64,000 nt of DNA from Izhakiella capsodis (GCF_900115045.1 NZ_FOVC01000006.1:124001-188000); one strand, 5' to 3'; shown: positions 18,396-26,256, numbered from the stretch's first letter. Notes: generated by a model from the sequence alone, not told the origin. A program made the numbers and translations.

Positions 18396-19409
18396 TTGGA
18401 AAATACTAACATCAAGTTGATTACATTGCTGGCTACATTTTTTGTTACGTTGCTCAGCACTGTAGCGACTCCGTTTAGCTATTTTCATCTTGCCTGGTCG
18501 GTCTCCGTGGCATATGAGGCTATCGGGCGCATGGCCTATCCACTGTTTTTACTGATAGCCGGTTATATGTCACTGCATGAAGATGAGTCGCTGATTGATA
18601 CATTGAAAAACCGGGTTGTTAACTTACTGATACCTTTAATTAGCTGGTCGATAGTCTATCAGCTTTACGACTATTTTATTAATGGCTACAACCATTCGGT
18701 CAGTATATTCACCCTGCTTAGCCATCCAGCCTACTCACATTTGTGGTTCATTTACACCATGATACTGCTTTATCTGATAACACCGATGCTCAATACCTTC
18801 ATTCAGAATGGTAGCCGCCAACGCCTGAATTATATTCTAATACTGTGGTTTACCATAGCCTCAGTGTATATGCTATTTAATAACATTAAAGAAAGTTTGC
18901 TGTTAGGCCATAGCATTTCCCATCCAAGTAATATTGATCTGGTGGTCTATTTTTCCGGCTACTACATTCTTGGAGGAGTCATTCATCGCTTTAAAATTAC
19001 GCCTAAGATACCGATCTCTGCACTTATATTTGTACTTAGCACCGTACTGACGGCGATATTAACTTACTCATTATCGATTAGCACTTTTGCACCGAATCAA
19101 ATTTTCCTCGACTATTCAGCGCCGACTTTAGTGATAGTTTCGGTTTCGTTTTTTTTCATGCTACTGCGCTTGAAGATTAAACTTTCAAACACTCAGGAAA
19201 AAATAATAAATACCTTATCTGAGTACAGTATGGGTATATTTTTTATTCACCTATTGATACTGCAAAGCCTGTTACGCTATTTGAATATTAACTTCGAAGG
19301 CCAATATTCAATTCTGACCATTCCGGCAATGGCACTGCTGGTTTACACACTATCAACCATGATAGTGACGGTGATCCACCTGATCCCAGTCCTGCGTAAA
19401 GCTGTTTAA
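18396..19409 (+). CDS. Acyltransferase-3 family membrane protein, atypical
   Basis: The 337-residue protein has about ten hydrophobic segments and resembles the WecH/OafA family that acylates sugars at the membrane. Family-like stretches are GRMAYPLFLLIAGYMSL (about residue 45) and HPAYSHLWFIYTMILLYLITPML (about 105), and SMGIFFIHLLIL near the C terminus. It starts at TTG 18396, with GGGAG seven bases upstream. The first membrane segment normally carries an Arg and the essential His (RG...VVxxH). Here the region reads LITLLATFFVTLLST and both residues seem missing. It may therefore be inactive or have diverged in function. AT-rich composition and isolation suggest transfer. Confidence 0.65.
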   Translation: MENTNIKLITLLATFFVTLLSTVATPFSYFHLAWSVSVAYEAIGRMAYPLFLLIAGYMSLHEDESLIDTLKNRVVNLLIPLISWSIVYQLYDYFINGYNHSVSIFTLLSHPAYSHLWFIYTMILLYLITPMLNTFIQNGSRQRLNYILILWFTIASVYMLFNNIKESLLLGHSISHPSNIDLVVYFSGYYILGGVIHRFKITPKIPISALIFVLSTVLTAILTYSLSISTFAPNQIFLDYSAPTLVIVSVSFFFMLLRLKIKLSNTQEKIINTLSEYSMGIFFIHLLILQSLLRYLNINFEGQYSILTIPAMALLVYTLSTMIVTVIHLIPVLRKAV

Positions 19410-19553
19410 GCTTTTCGTTATAAAAGTAGTAAGGTCAGTCGTCTTAAGAACTTCACATTACTACGGCTGGTCAAATTCTTCGACTAAAAAATAATATGAA
19501 AATTATTCAAATCAAAACATTAACATCTTTGTTGCGAAAAAAACGCGGCTAGA

Positions 19554-19736
19554 TTAAGGTCGGCGGGCGAGCCAATAGAGTAGTACTCGCTCATCATCAC
19601 GATCGTTATCGGCCACTGAAAGCAATTTGAGTGAAAGCGTTGCGTTATTGACTGTTTGGCCTGTCATTGATATAACCATTGCAACTTTTCCAATAATGCT
19701 GCAAACCTCTTCTTTATTAAATACAGTACCTGTATC
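19554..19736 (-). pseudogene. Possible fragment of a YmgB/AriR-like small regulator
   Basis: On the minus strand a 60-codon open stretch contains TGQTVNNATLSLKLLSVAD followed by a charged segment and WLARRP. This resembles the conserved core of the YmgB/AriR/YcgZ biofilm-connector family (a TGxxVxNKAxxxxLI pattern). No normal start codon lies at its beginning, which is preceded by TGA; the first ATG (19679) would leave only 41 residues. I read it as a truncated remnant, though a non-standard start cannot be excluded. The rest of 19410-19890 shows nothing else. Confidence 0.35.
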
Positions 19737-19890
19737 TCAATTGCAATATTCCCTCCACGGCTAAAACTGAATCATAGCAAAGGCTGAGATATTTTCAGAT
19801 TCTGAATTATAGAGTGACATTTTGATACATTTTCATGCTAACGTCAGCAAGGCCGCACTTTGAACGAGCTGAAATATATCAAATTACGAT

Positions 19891-20445
19891 CTACACACTA
19901 TGACAACGATAAACTAAAGCCGGAGGGATATTACATATAACACGGGCACGCGTCCAGTTGAAATACTGTGAAAGCAGAGATTCTGAGAGCGCTGTGTATT
20001 GAAATTGAATGAATATACCACCGGGATTCAGCGCATCGCGGGCGCGCTGCAGGATATGGTGGCGAGTGTCGTCAGGTAAAGATAACAGCGGTAATCCTGA
20101 GAAAATGGCATCATAACCGGGTTCAATATTTTCAGCTGAATCAATAAGAACCGTCAGACGCTCGTCGCCGATTTCAGACAGCTTACTATAAAAATGCAGA
20201 TTAGTTTCAAACGCAGAAAGCGAACAATCAGCATGCATACGCTTAAGCAAATGACGAGTCAGGACACCATCTCCGGCGCCAAGTTCAGCGATCGAGCGGA
20301 CATTCTCCCAGTCAACACCACCAGACATAGTTTTACAAAGAGAACGAGAAGAAGGGGCGATAGTGCCTGTCGAACGCGGATCTGAAATAAACTCTTGCAA
20401 GTAGCTCGTTTTATCTTTGATATAGGAAAACGCAGATAACAACAT
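19891..20445 (-). CDS. SAM-dependent methyltransferase, PmtA-like (phospholipid methyltransferase family)
   Basis: A 184-residue cytoplasmic protein with the class I methyltransferase fold. Motif I is IAELGAGDGVLTRHLL (about residue 52) and the acidic post-I loop is CSLSAFETN. The segment DAIFSGLPLLSLPDDTR and the tail ICNIPPALVYRC match the PmtA-type family, which methylates phosphatidylethanolamine or related substrates. I chose ATG 20445, with GGGAG eight bases before, over the ATG two codons earlier. It stands alone with no operon partner. The substrate is unknown; rRNA adenine dimethylases share the fold but not the SGLPLLS motif. Confidence 0.72.
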   Translation of the reverse strand: MLLSAFSYIKDKTSYLQEFISDPRSTGTIAPSSRSLCKTMSGGVDWENVRSIAELGAGDGVLTRHLLKRMHADCSLSAFETNLHFYSKLSEIGDERLTVLIDSAENIEPGYDAIFSGLPLLSLPDDTRHHILQRARDALNPGGIFIQFQYTALSESLLSQYFNWTRARVICNIPPALVYRCHSV

Positions 20446-21043
20446 GATCATAGCTCCCGTTATAAGACATCACTAGTAGGCCATAAATTTATTAAAAAGT
20501 TCTTAAACTCTCTAAGCTTTAGATGAAAAAAATAATCAGATTTGAGCCAATCACGATACATCTATTTTCCATTTTGATAAATTCTGTTACCTAAGTACAT
20601 TCGCTGCTAAAATTCAAAATCTATCCACTCTTCAAAAACTCTCACCTCTTTGAGAAGACGCTGTGATTACGTACCAAAATAAAATTTAGCGCTAAGAAAT
20701 ATCACCTGCTTATATATTCGCGCTGAAAAGCGTATCCGTTCATTTCACCAGCGTCACCACGCGTCATTCAATCCACGAGCCAGGTCGCAGCAAAAGGGTG
20801 TTCAGAACCACGACACCGATTCACTCTCTGCCCTACCACCGGCCCGGAGTGCCACCTTAGCTGGCCGCGCGGTGCGAATTGTGCGGTTTTTGTTCAGCTA
20901 TAGCTAACGCTCTGCAAATTGCGCGGTATGATAACAGCAATCCCCCTAATTCTCTATCGAGTAAAGGCCAACGCAGATCTCGGATGTCTGGGTTATAAAC
21001 TATACTTAGCAACTTCAGGCCTTGCTGTTATCAGGAGCGCATT
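20446..21043. other. Stretch without recognisable genes
   Basis: About 600 bases: an AT-rich first part that likely holds the methyltransferase promoter, then a more GC-rich part with only short frames. A small imperfect repeat, AATTGTGCGGT and AATTGCGCGGT, occurs near 20877 and 20917. Nothing else stands out. Confidence 0.4.
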
Positions 21044-21214
21044 ATGCTAATTGGCTTTGTTTTACTGGTAAGCGCCTGCGGCCAAGATGCCTGCGAAGCG
21101 CTACCGGTATCTGACTATATCTTTCCTACCCGCACCGCCTGTGAACGGATGGCAGAACGCGTTCATGAGCGTCGTGCCAATGTCGTGTTGCTGTGTGGAG
21201 AAGTTTACCGGTGA
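21044..21214 (+). CDS. Small hypothetical protein, possibly DUF1482/YebW-like
   Basis: ATG 21044 is preceded by AGGAG at six bases and opens a 56-residue frame. The product begins MLIGFVLLVSACGQDACEA, a hydrophobic start with two early cysteines, then has RTACERMAERVHERR and ends LLCGEVYR. The layout (short hydrophobic start, cysteines, 'xxCxxxM' segment, late cysteine) recalls small DUF1482 (YebW-type) proteins, but the match is weak. The good ribosome site and four spaced cysteines argue for a real gene. Confidence 0.5.
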   Translation: MLIGFVLLVSACGQDACEALPVSDYIFPTRTACERMAERVHERRANVVLLCGEVYR

Positions 21215-21463
21215 TTACCCTGCCCTGTACCTCCACCCTGACAGATGAGTAAGACAACGATAAATCATTAGCACAGCAATAGCTGTTCCACCCGATATAT
21301 CTGCCGCTCTGTTCTGATCTTACAACTATCATGAAAACGTCCTCTCTGACCTGAGAAGGATGTAAGGCACCATTGCGCTGGCAGATGCTACTATCTTCTG
21401 GCTCCTCTGCCGATAACTAACCGTACCCTCAGAGCCTGAGGACATCGTAAAGGCGGAGGAATT

Positions 21464-21595
21464 ATGTCAAGTGAAAAGCTGGCCACGCACACCATCGCTC
21501 AAGAAATTTTACTGAAATCAGTGCTGAATGCCGAACCCAAAGCTTGTTTTCAGCTGATTGCCAGCGAGGCTGGAGGGCAATTTTCTCTTTATTAA
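21464..21595 (+). CDS. Possible 43-residue small protein
   Basis: An excellent ribosome site, GGCGGAGGAATT, directly precedes ATG 21464. The frame encodes MSSEKLATHTIAQEILLKSV, then PKACFQLIASEAGGQFSLY and a stop. I recognise no family. The protein-like stretch may continue in another frame after the glycine pair, so this could be a frameshifted remnant. Confidence 0.35.
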   Translation: MSSEKLATHTIAQEILLKSVLNAEPKACFQLIASEAGGQFSLY

Positions 21596-21947
21596 CGCAG
21601 TGCAGCGAGCCGTAGCACTGAAGCACAAAAAATCCAGGAAGCCCGTATGCCGTCCTATAAATAAGCCGATTTACTGAGCATTCGGTTATTCTATGCAATC
21701 GCTGCCTTGATCCGCGTCAACGTATCAGGGTAATAATTCTTTTTGTAATAAAAGAAGGCATCATCTTACTGAATTAAGCCAAGTGCTACGTCTGTCAAAC
21801 ATATTTTAATTTCAGGTTTGCTTTTTTCTGGCGTCTTGTGAGTCAGCCCGCATAAGGCTAATTTTCAATTAATGACGGTCTTTTATTTTATCCCCACCAG
21901 TTACACTGATATGGTTATCTTTGCGTTTAATGTTAGGGGAGTAGCAG
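21596..21947. other. Stretch upstream of the SymE-like gene
   Basis: About 350 bases with no convincing frame. It should hold the promoter of the SymE-like gene. I looked for a LexA box of the CTGT-N8-ACAG type, which controls symE in E. coli, and did not find one. Confidence 0.4.
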
Positions 21948-22268
21948 ATGCCAGAACAAAAAAGCCTCATTTCGGACGCGGCTCTCGTGCCACGAACTCG
22001 TCGTCTTCATGTGGGCTATCTTCCTAATCAAGGTAAAGGCAACCCAAAGCCACAAATAAAACTATCCGGTGACTGGCTTGCGGTTTTTGGCTTTATACCG
22101 GGTAAAGCAGTCCAGCTTGAAGCGCAATCGGGCAGGCTAATTATCACGCTACAGGAAGGTGAAGGGAATCATTCATCGCATCCTCCTCATGTAAAATCCC
22201 CTGTATGTAATATTGAGTTACTGCGCTTCGGTCGTATCATTCAGCATCCAATGCTAATGCTCCCCTAA
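21948..22268 (+). CDS. SymE-like protein (type I toxin family, AbrB/SpoVT fold)
   Basis: The 106-residue protein matches SymE in its core: RRLHVGYLPNQG (beta strand), PQIKLSGDWLAVFGFIPGKAV and LEAQSGRLIITLQ. In SymE the same pattern is LTVSY...IPAITLKGQWLEAAGFATGTAV. E. coli SymE is an SOS-induced protein related to AbrB-type antitoxins that condenses nucleic acid when overproduced, and it is held down by the antisense RNA SymR. GGGGAG six bases before ATG 21948 fixes the start. Residues after about 75 differ from E. coli SymE. Whether an antisense RNA exists cannot be told by eye. Confidence 0.7.
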   Translation: MPEQKSLISDAALVPRTRRLHVGYLPNQGKGNPKPQIKLSGDWLAVFGFIPGKAVQLEAQSGRLIITLQEGEGNHSSHPPHVKSPVCNIELLRFGRIIQHPMLMLP

Positions 22269-22906
22269 TCCTCTTAGCTCAGGTATTTTCATCGGGCAAT
22301 ACAGTCAATCCGCCGCAAGTTTGTATGAATATCGAGGCAATCATTTTCTCTCCACCGGCTCTCCCCCAAGGGCTTCGGGTCAGGATGGACCAAAAGATTT
22401 CATATCGGCTGGGACAAAGCGCTTGCTCTATAAGCTCACGTGTCGGATATCAATTACCAGAAAAACTCATTTCATGACTGTCTGTACGAATACAGGCATT
22501 TTACGCACCAGCAGATCCTTTAAGAGCACCGCGAGACGACAGCAGGTTCTCAATGATCCACATCGTGCTATCCGAGGTAAGTCTCCTTTTGGAGCCCATC
22601 CGGCCTTACCAGGCAACACCGTAACACAATTATCCCTCTGGCCCTGTATCCTCTCATTCTTTAAATATATTTGAGCGTAATGGCTACACCACCAATACAA
22701 AAATATTACATTATTAGATATACCCTAAAATTATTAAGCATCTGAGCCGTAATTTACTCTCAGGATGAGTATTAAAAGAATAAAATTATAGCAAAATTCC
22801 ATGTGTAAGCTATTGATCGTGTAATAAACAATAAATAAAAAAATACTTGATAACCAGAGTAATTTTCGTAAATCATTAGCTAACTTTAAGGAAGAGGGCG
22901 AGCATC
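22269..22906. other. Stretch between the symE-like and luxR-like genes
   Basis: About 640 bases. The first 400 are mixed in composition and contain overlapping open frames on both strands (about 22321-22674 plus, 22467-22700 minus), with no family resemblance and no ribosome site. The last 230 bases are very AT-rich and likely hold the promoter of the LuxR-type gene. Confidence 0.4.
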
Positions 22907-23515
22907 ATGTTCATGATTAGCTTTGTAATAATTTCCGAGAACTATTTCTTCAGAGAGGGCTTAATTCACTTCATAAGCAATATGGCAATGAGTGAATCTT
23001 TCATTCCGATATTTATTTTGGATAATAACCTGAGCGTCTCTTCTGGAAATTGCATACTGATACACGATTATCCATTCAGCCTTTTACAGATAATGAAAGG
23101 GATGCAAGTAATCTCCAGTAACGTAATGAAAGAAATATCAATGGGTAATACGATACTGGAGAAAAAACGACGCGAAAGGAAAAAGGTGATTTCAATAAAT
23201 CATAAGTTTAATCGAATATACAACATTCTTTCAAACCATATTACTATAGCGAAATGCTTATACAAAAATAAAAAAGGAATGCATTATACCATCATAGACG
23301 AGGGGAAAAGCCTGACCCAAAAGCAAATCGACTTTCTAAACTGTCTGGCTGAAGGCCTTTCAGTGAAGCAGTCAGCGCTCAAAATGGACGTCTGCACTAA
23401 GACAATTTATGCCTATAAAAGCCGGATAAAAAGCAACACGGGTTGTCATCTGGACATTGACATCACAAAGTGGATATCTGCAATGGACATGCTGTCGAGC
23501 GGGAAGCCACTATGA
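22907..23515 (+). CDS. LuxR/GerE-type transcriptional regulator, AT-rich
   Basis: The 202-residue protein has a C-terminal GerE helix-turn-helix at about residues 137-190: SLTQKQIDFLNCLAEGLSV, KQSALKMDVCTKTIYAYKSR. The N-terminal 100 residues (FVIISENYFFREGLIHFISN) look like a degenerate receiver-like or RcsA/FimW-like domain, without the acidic pocket of a phosphorylated receiver. GGAAGAGGGCGAG precedes ATG 22907. Codon use is strongly AT-rich compared with the neighbouring housekeeping genes, which suggests horizontal transfer. Similar regulators control fimbriae, capsule or motility. Its target here is unknown, and it is followed by a small XRE regulator. Confidence 0.75.
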   Translation: MFMISFVIISENYFFREGLIHFISNMAMSESFIPIFILDNNLSVSSGNCILIHDYPFSLLQIMKGMQVISSNVMKEISMGNTILEKKRRERKKVISINHKFNRIYNILSNHITIAKCLYKNKKGMHYTIIDEGKSLTQKQIDFLNCLAEGLSVKQSALKMDVCTKTIYAYKSRIKSNTGCHLDIDITKWISAMDMLSSGKPL

Positions 23516-23625
23516 ACATTCTCCTTCAGCACTCTTTATTGTTATGGTTTACAGATCGCTTAAGAATCAGAAATGAACATTCATGAAAGTCACATTAAGC
23601 AGGAGCGCAATAATAGGGAGATATA

Positions 23626-23886
23626 ATGTTGTGGGAAGAAGAAAGTTTGATTGTAGAATCAAGAAGGTTAATAGGTAAAGAAATCAGAAAAGCTCGTATG
23701 AGACGGTTCACAGAAACAGAGTTCAGCTCTCTTTTAGGATACAGTCAACAGCATATCTCACGTATAGAAAGAGGCATATCACCTCTAAGGGTCGACCTTT
23801 TCCTTGAAATATGTCTACTGCTTGAGGTTAGTCCTCATTCTATTATTGAGAAATGCCTCTGCGAAGCCATCTCATTTACGAAATAA
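23626..23886 (+). CDS. Small XRE-type helix-turn-helix regulator
   Basis: An 86-residue protein made almost entirely of one Cro/CI-type domain. The HTH reads RRFTETEFSSLLGYSQQHIS followed by RIERGISPLRVDLFLEICLLLEVSP. GGGAG lies five bases before ATG 23626. Small single-domain XRE proteins of this kind resemble the MrpJ group that links fimbriation and motility, but no fimbrial gene is nearby. It follows the LuxR-type gene by 110 bases in the same direction and is closed by a strong terminator, so the two may form a regulatory pair. Confidence 0.75.
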   Translation: MLWEEESLIVESRRLIGKEIRKARMRRFTETEFSSLLGYSQQHISRIERGISPLRVDLFLEICLLLEVSPHSIIEKCLCEAISFTK

Positions 23887-23920
23887 CATGCGTTCAACGT
23901 CTGACGTTGCGCGATAAAAT

Positions 23921-23956
23921 AAGCCACTGATAAAAATGTCAGTGGCTTTATTTTTA
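23921..23956 (+). terminator. Rho-independent terminator after the XRE regulator
   Basis: A perfect ten-base stem (AAGCCACTGA with TCAGTGGCTT), an eight-base loop and a T-rich tail lie 35 bases after the stop codon. The rest of the gap to 24354 is AT-rich and empty. Confidence 0.85.
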
Positions 23957-24354
23957 TTTCCTTCTGAGTAGCCGTCCGACAAGAGAATGAGCGAGCAGCC
24001 AGTCGCGCATCTGAGCTATTCGCCGGCAAATGCTTTGCGCGGAGGCTTGTATAACTAAGCTTAAGCAGCAATTTTCCATCTATATGCGCTTTTAAACCTA
24101 AATGCGTTGTAACGCACTGGGGAAATGATGAAATAACTGTAGCCCTTTAACCACATTGTGTTCTTCCGATTTTACTTATCATCCTATTTCATACTGGAAG
24201 CTAACTAAAATAGTCGTAAAAAATCAATAAAGACTATAAAATAAACTTAACCATATGAAATATATGATTAAAACTAAAACTTGATCGAATTGAAAGTTAG
24301 AACTATTTTAGAGATATTCTATCGAATACTATTAAAACCATCAGGAAATCCATC

Positions 24355-24585
24355 ATGCCAGTGATAAAGCTACATTGCAAAGAGTGTGGCAGTGACCGAT
24401 TCAGGGCGTCAATGAATTCATTACACGATAATCGTATCGCGCAGATGTATTGCGAAAAATGTGCATCACAAGTGGATATTGAGGAGGTCGTATGGTACCA
24501 AAATAATTACGTAGCGCCAGGCACCTTACCGCAGGAAGATAACGTTCCCTTCAGTGATGGCGTTTATATACTACCTGGTGCATAA
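24355..24585 (+). CDS. Small zinc-ribbon-like protein
   Basis: The 76-residue product starts MPVIKLHCKECGSDRFRAS and has two CxxC pairs (C8/C11 and C33/C36, in YCEKCASQVDIEE), the layout of a small zinc ribbon. The C-terminal 30 residues are acidic and hydrophobic without a motif. AGGAAA six bases before ATG supports the start. I do not recognise a named family. It stands alone, upstream of the tRNA pair. Confidence 0.6.
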   Translation: MPVIKLHCKECGSDRFRASMNSLHDNRIAQMYCEKCASQVDIEEVVWYQNNYVAPGTLPQEDNVPFSDGVYILPGA

Positions 24586-25277
24586 GTTTTCTTAGATTCT
24601 TTTACTACCTGAAGCTTCATAGTGCTGAGACAGCTTATTTCTTAGCATGGCGTAAGGTTAATTCGAAGAGAATCACGGACACGCTGCCCGCTTAATTTGG
24701 GTTTACTACTGTAGACAGGTAAATCAGCCCCAGCCTTACCAGTATTGACATTTACAGCTCATCAGGTGAAACAAACCGCTACGATGCCTGCAATCGTATA
24801 TGCCCTTATCGTACAAAGTTCACTCCTTATCGCTCAAGGTATTAAAAGTGCATTTTTGGTCTACATATTACAGCAGAACATCCCAAAATATCCGGTCAGC
24901 TTACTACCGAAATCATACAAGGGCTATTCGTAGACACAATGCCGGCATTTTGAAATTCTGAACTCCGTATCAACAGAATCCCCGCAGAGAAGAACATCAA
25001 ACAGCCATCCAGAGTGCAAAGGTAAAGAGACACAGAGTACCTTCATAAAAATATTGAAGGCTTCGGTATGCGAATTTCTCCGAATCAGCCCGCGCCGAGG
25101 ATAATAATTGAGCAGAACGCGCTGCAGGCTTATGCATATCTGGCGATAGCAGATAATATCAGAGGCAACAAAGCCACAACGCGAGTAACAATCCGCTTTT
25201 TAAAATTAACTTCTATTGCGTATATTGATATTGATCAGGCTATTATGCCAAATTGAGTCTATTATAGCTTGCGCAGT
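24586..25277. other. Stretch upstream of tRNA-Lys/tRNA-Gly
   Basis: About 690 bases with two frames of about 62 codons (24745-24933 and 25068-25256). Only the second has a tolerable ribosome site (AAGG seven bases before ATG), and neither resembles a protein I know. TATTATA, 12-18 bases before the tRNA-Lys gene, is a plausible -10 element for the tRNAs. No integrase is present. Confidence 0.4.
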
Positions 25278-25353
25278 GGGTCGTTAGCTCAGTTGGTAGA
25301 GCAGTTGACTCTTAATCAATCGGTCACAGGTTCGAATCCTGTACGACTCACCA
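25278..25353 (+). tRNA. tRNA-Lys (anticodon CTT)
   Basis: A 76-base cloverleaf: acceptor GGGTCGT pairs with ACGACTC (one G-U), D arm TAGCTCAGTTGGTAGAGC, anticodon loop CTCTTAA giving CTT, T arm ACAGGTTCGAATCCTGT, and an encoded CCA. It differs from E. coli tRNA-Lys(TTT) mainly at the wobble base. A CTT isoacceptor reads AAG only. It is one base from the tRNA-Gly gene and surely co-transcribed. Confidence 0.95.
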
Positions 25354-25354
25354 C

Positions 25355-25429
<75 letters not shown>

Positions 25430-25803
25430 GACCTGCTTATCTGTAGTCCAAGACCACCGCCCACATCCATCATTGTTCTCATCCGATTCAACTCTGATTG
25501 ACTCGTCGATATGAACCTGAATATCCTGACGTTAATTCTCTGTATCTGCTCCTGCAACGCAACGCTAAAAACTGAAGCCACATACTTGAGCAACGTTCAA
25601 AACAAACGCTATAGGGTGAAAATCGCCTACCCAGCGTACCCTTCTCTGCCGACGGCACTGCCAAGTCTCACGGCGCGAAGCACAGCGAGTGGAGACTGGC
25701 CATAAGTAGTTCAATGTCCTGGTAAACCGCTTGTCAAGCTGGATGCCTGGTGACGTGAAGAAGTCTATTTTCTGCCAGATTAAGAAGGTGCCAGTAAAAA
25801 CCA

Positions 25804-25830
25804 TAAAAAAAGCATCGCCAAAGCGATGCT
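25804..25830 (-). terminator. Terminator of the cold-shock operon
   Basis: On the minus strand an eight-base stem (AGCATCGC with GCGATGCT, loop TTTG) is followed by seven T residues. It lies 50 bases past the YmcF-like gene. A second hairpin (AAGGTTC...GAACCTT, 25851-25870) precedes it without a T run. Between the tRNA-Gly gene and this site (25430-25803) I see no gene. Confidence 0.85.
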
Positions 25831-25880
25831 ACAGATAACAATCTACTTATAAGGTTCTCGTATGAACCTTCTTATAGTTT

Positions 25881-26042
25881 TTAATTCAATTGCCAACTAG
25901 CTGGCTTTAAGCGCACCATGATTGATTTGCAAAAAATACATTTCGCACCATCGGGGTTCGCTTTAGAAATATCAAATACAGAAGTCCGGTACTGCGAACT
26001 ACGGCAGTGCGGGCATCTTAAAGAGAGTGAGATTAAAATAAT
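25881..26042 (-). CDS. YmcF/YnfQ-like cold-shock microprotein with an ATT start
   Basis: Directly after the cold-shock gene stop (TAA then G) an ATT codon at 26042-26040 opens a 53-codon frame. The product has two CxxC pairs, CPHC (C10/C13) and CIFC (C35/C38), around SSQYRTSVFDISKANPDGAK. E. coli YmcF and YnfQ have the same pattern (CPCCHGSQYRTSAFDVT...NPLGAKCIFCKS) and are known to start at ATT and to be induced by cold. The ribosome site AGGA lies inside the last codons of the csp gene, seven bases before ATT. ATG occurs in this frame only near the C terminus, so a standard start would lose the zinc-ribbon core. A second ATT follows at once and could also be used. Confidence 0.8.
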   Translation of the reverse strand: MILISLSLRCPHCRSSQYRTSVFDISKANPDGAKCIFCKSIMVRLKPASWQLN

Positions 26043-26043
26043 C

Positions 26044-26256
26044 TTAAATTCCTGTTACATTCGCAGCGGCAGGGCCTTTAGGGCCATTCTCGATTGAGAA
26101 CTCTACACGCTGGCCTTCATCAAGCGTGCGGAAATCATTACTTTGGATAGCGGAATAATGAACGAAAACGTCCTTGCTGCCATTCTCAGGTGAAATGAAG
26201 CCAAAGCCTTTTTCAGAGTTGAACCATTTAACAGTGCCGGTGATTTTATCAGACAT
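26044..26256 (-). CDS. Cold-shock protein, CspA family
   Basis: A 70-residue single-domain RNA/DNA chaperone. RNP1 (KGFGFISP) and RNP2 (VFVHYSAI) are intact, and the tail GPKGPAAANVTGI matches the CspA/CspB/CspG group more than CspC/E. It has a long leader with a conserved cold-shock element and ends one base before the YmcF-like ATT start, the cspG-ymcF/cspI-ynfQ arrangement of E. coli. Cold induction is therefore likely. Which paralogue it is cannot be decided here. Confidence 0.93.
   Translation of the reverse strand: MSDKITGTVKWFNSEKGFGFISPENGSKDVFVHYSAIQSNDFRTLDEGQRVEFSIENGPKGPAAANVTGI

Noticed and set aside
22321..22700. Overlapping frames of 117 and 77 codons on opposite strands
   Set aside because: Neither has a ribosome site or protein-like composition; probably chance openness in decayed DNA.
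24745..24933. A 62-codon plus-strand frame
   Set aside because: It needs a TTG start without a ribosome site and resembles no family.
25068..25256. A 62-codon frame just before tRNA-Lys
   Set aside because: The ribosome site is only moderate, composition is not protein-like, and it overlaps the likely tRNA promoter. Kept as unproven.
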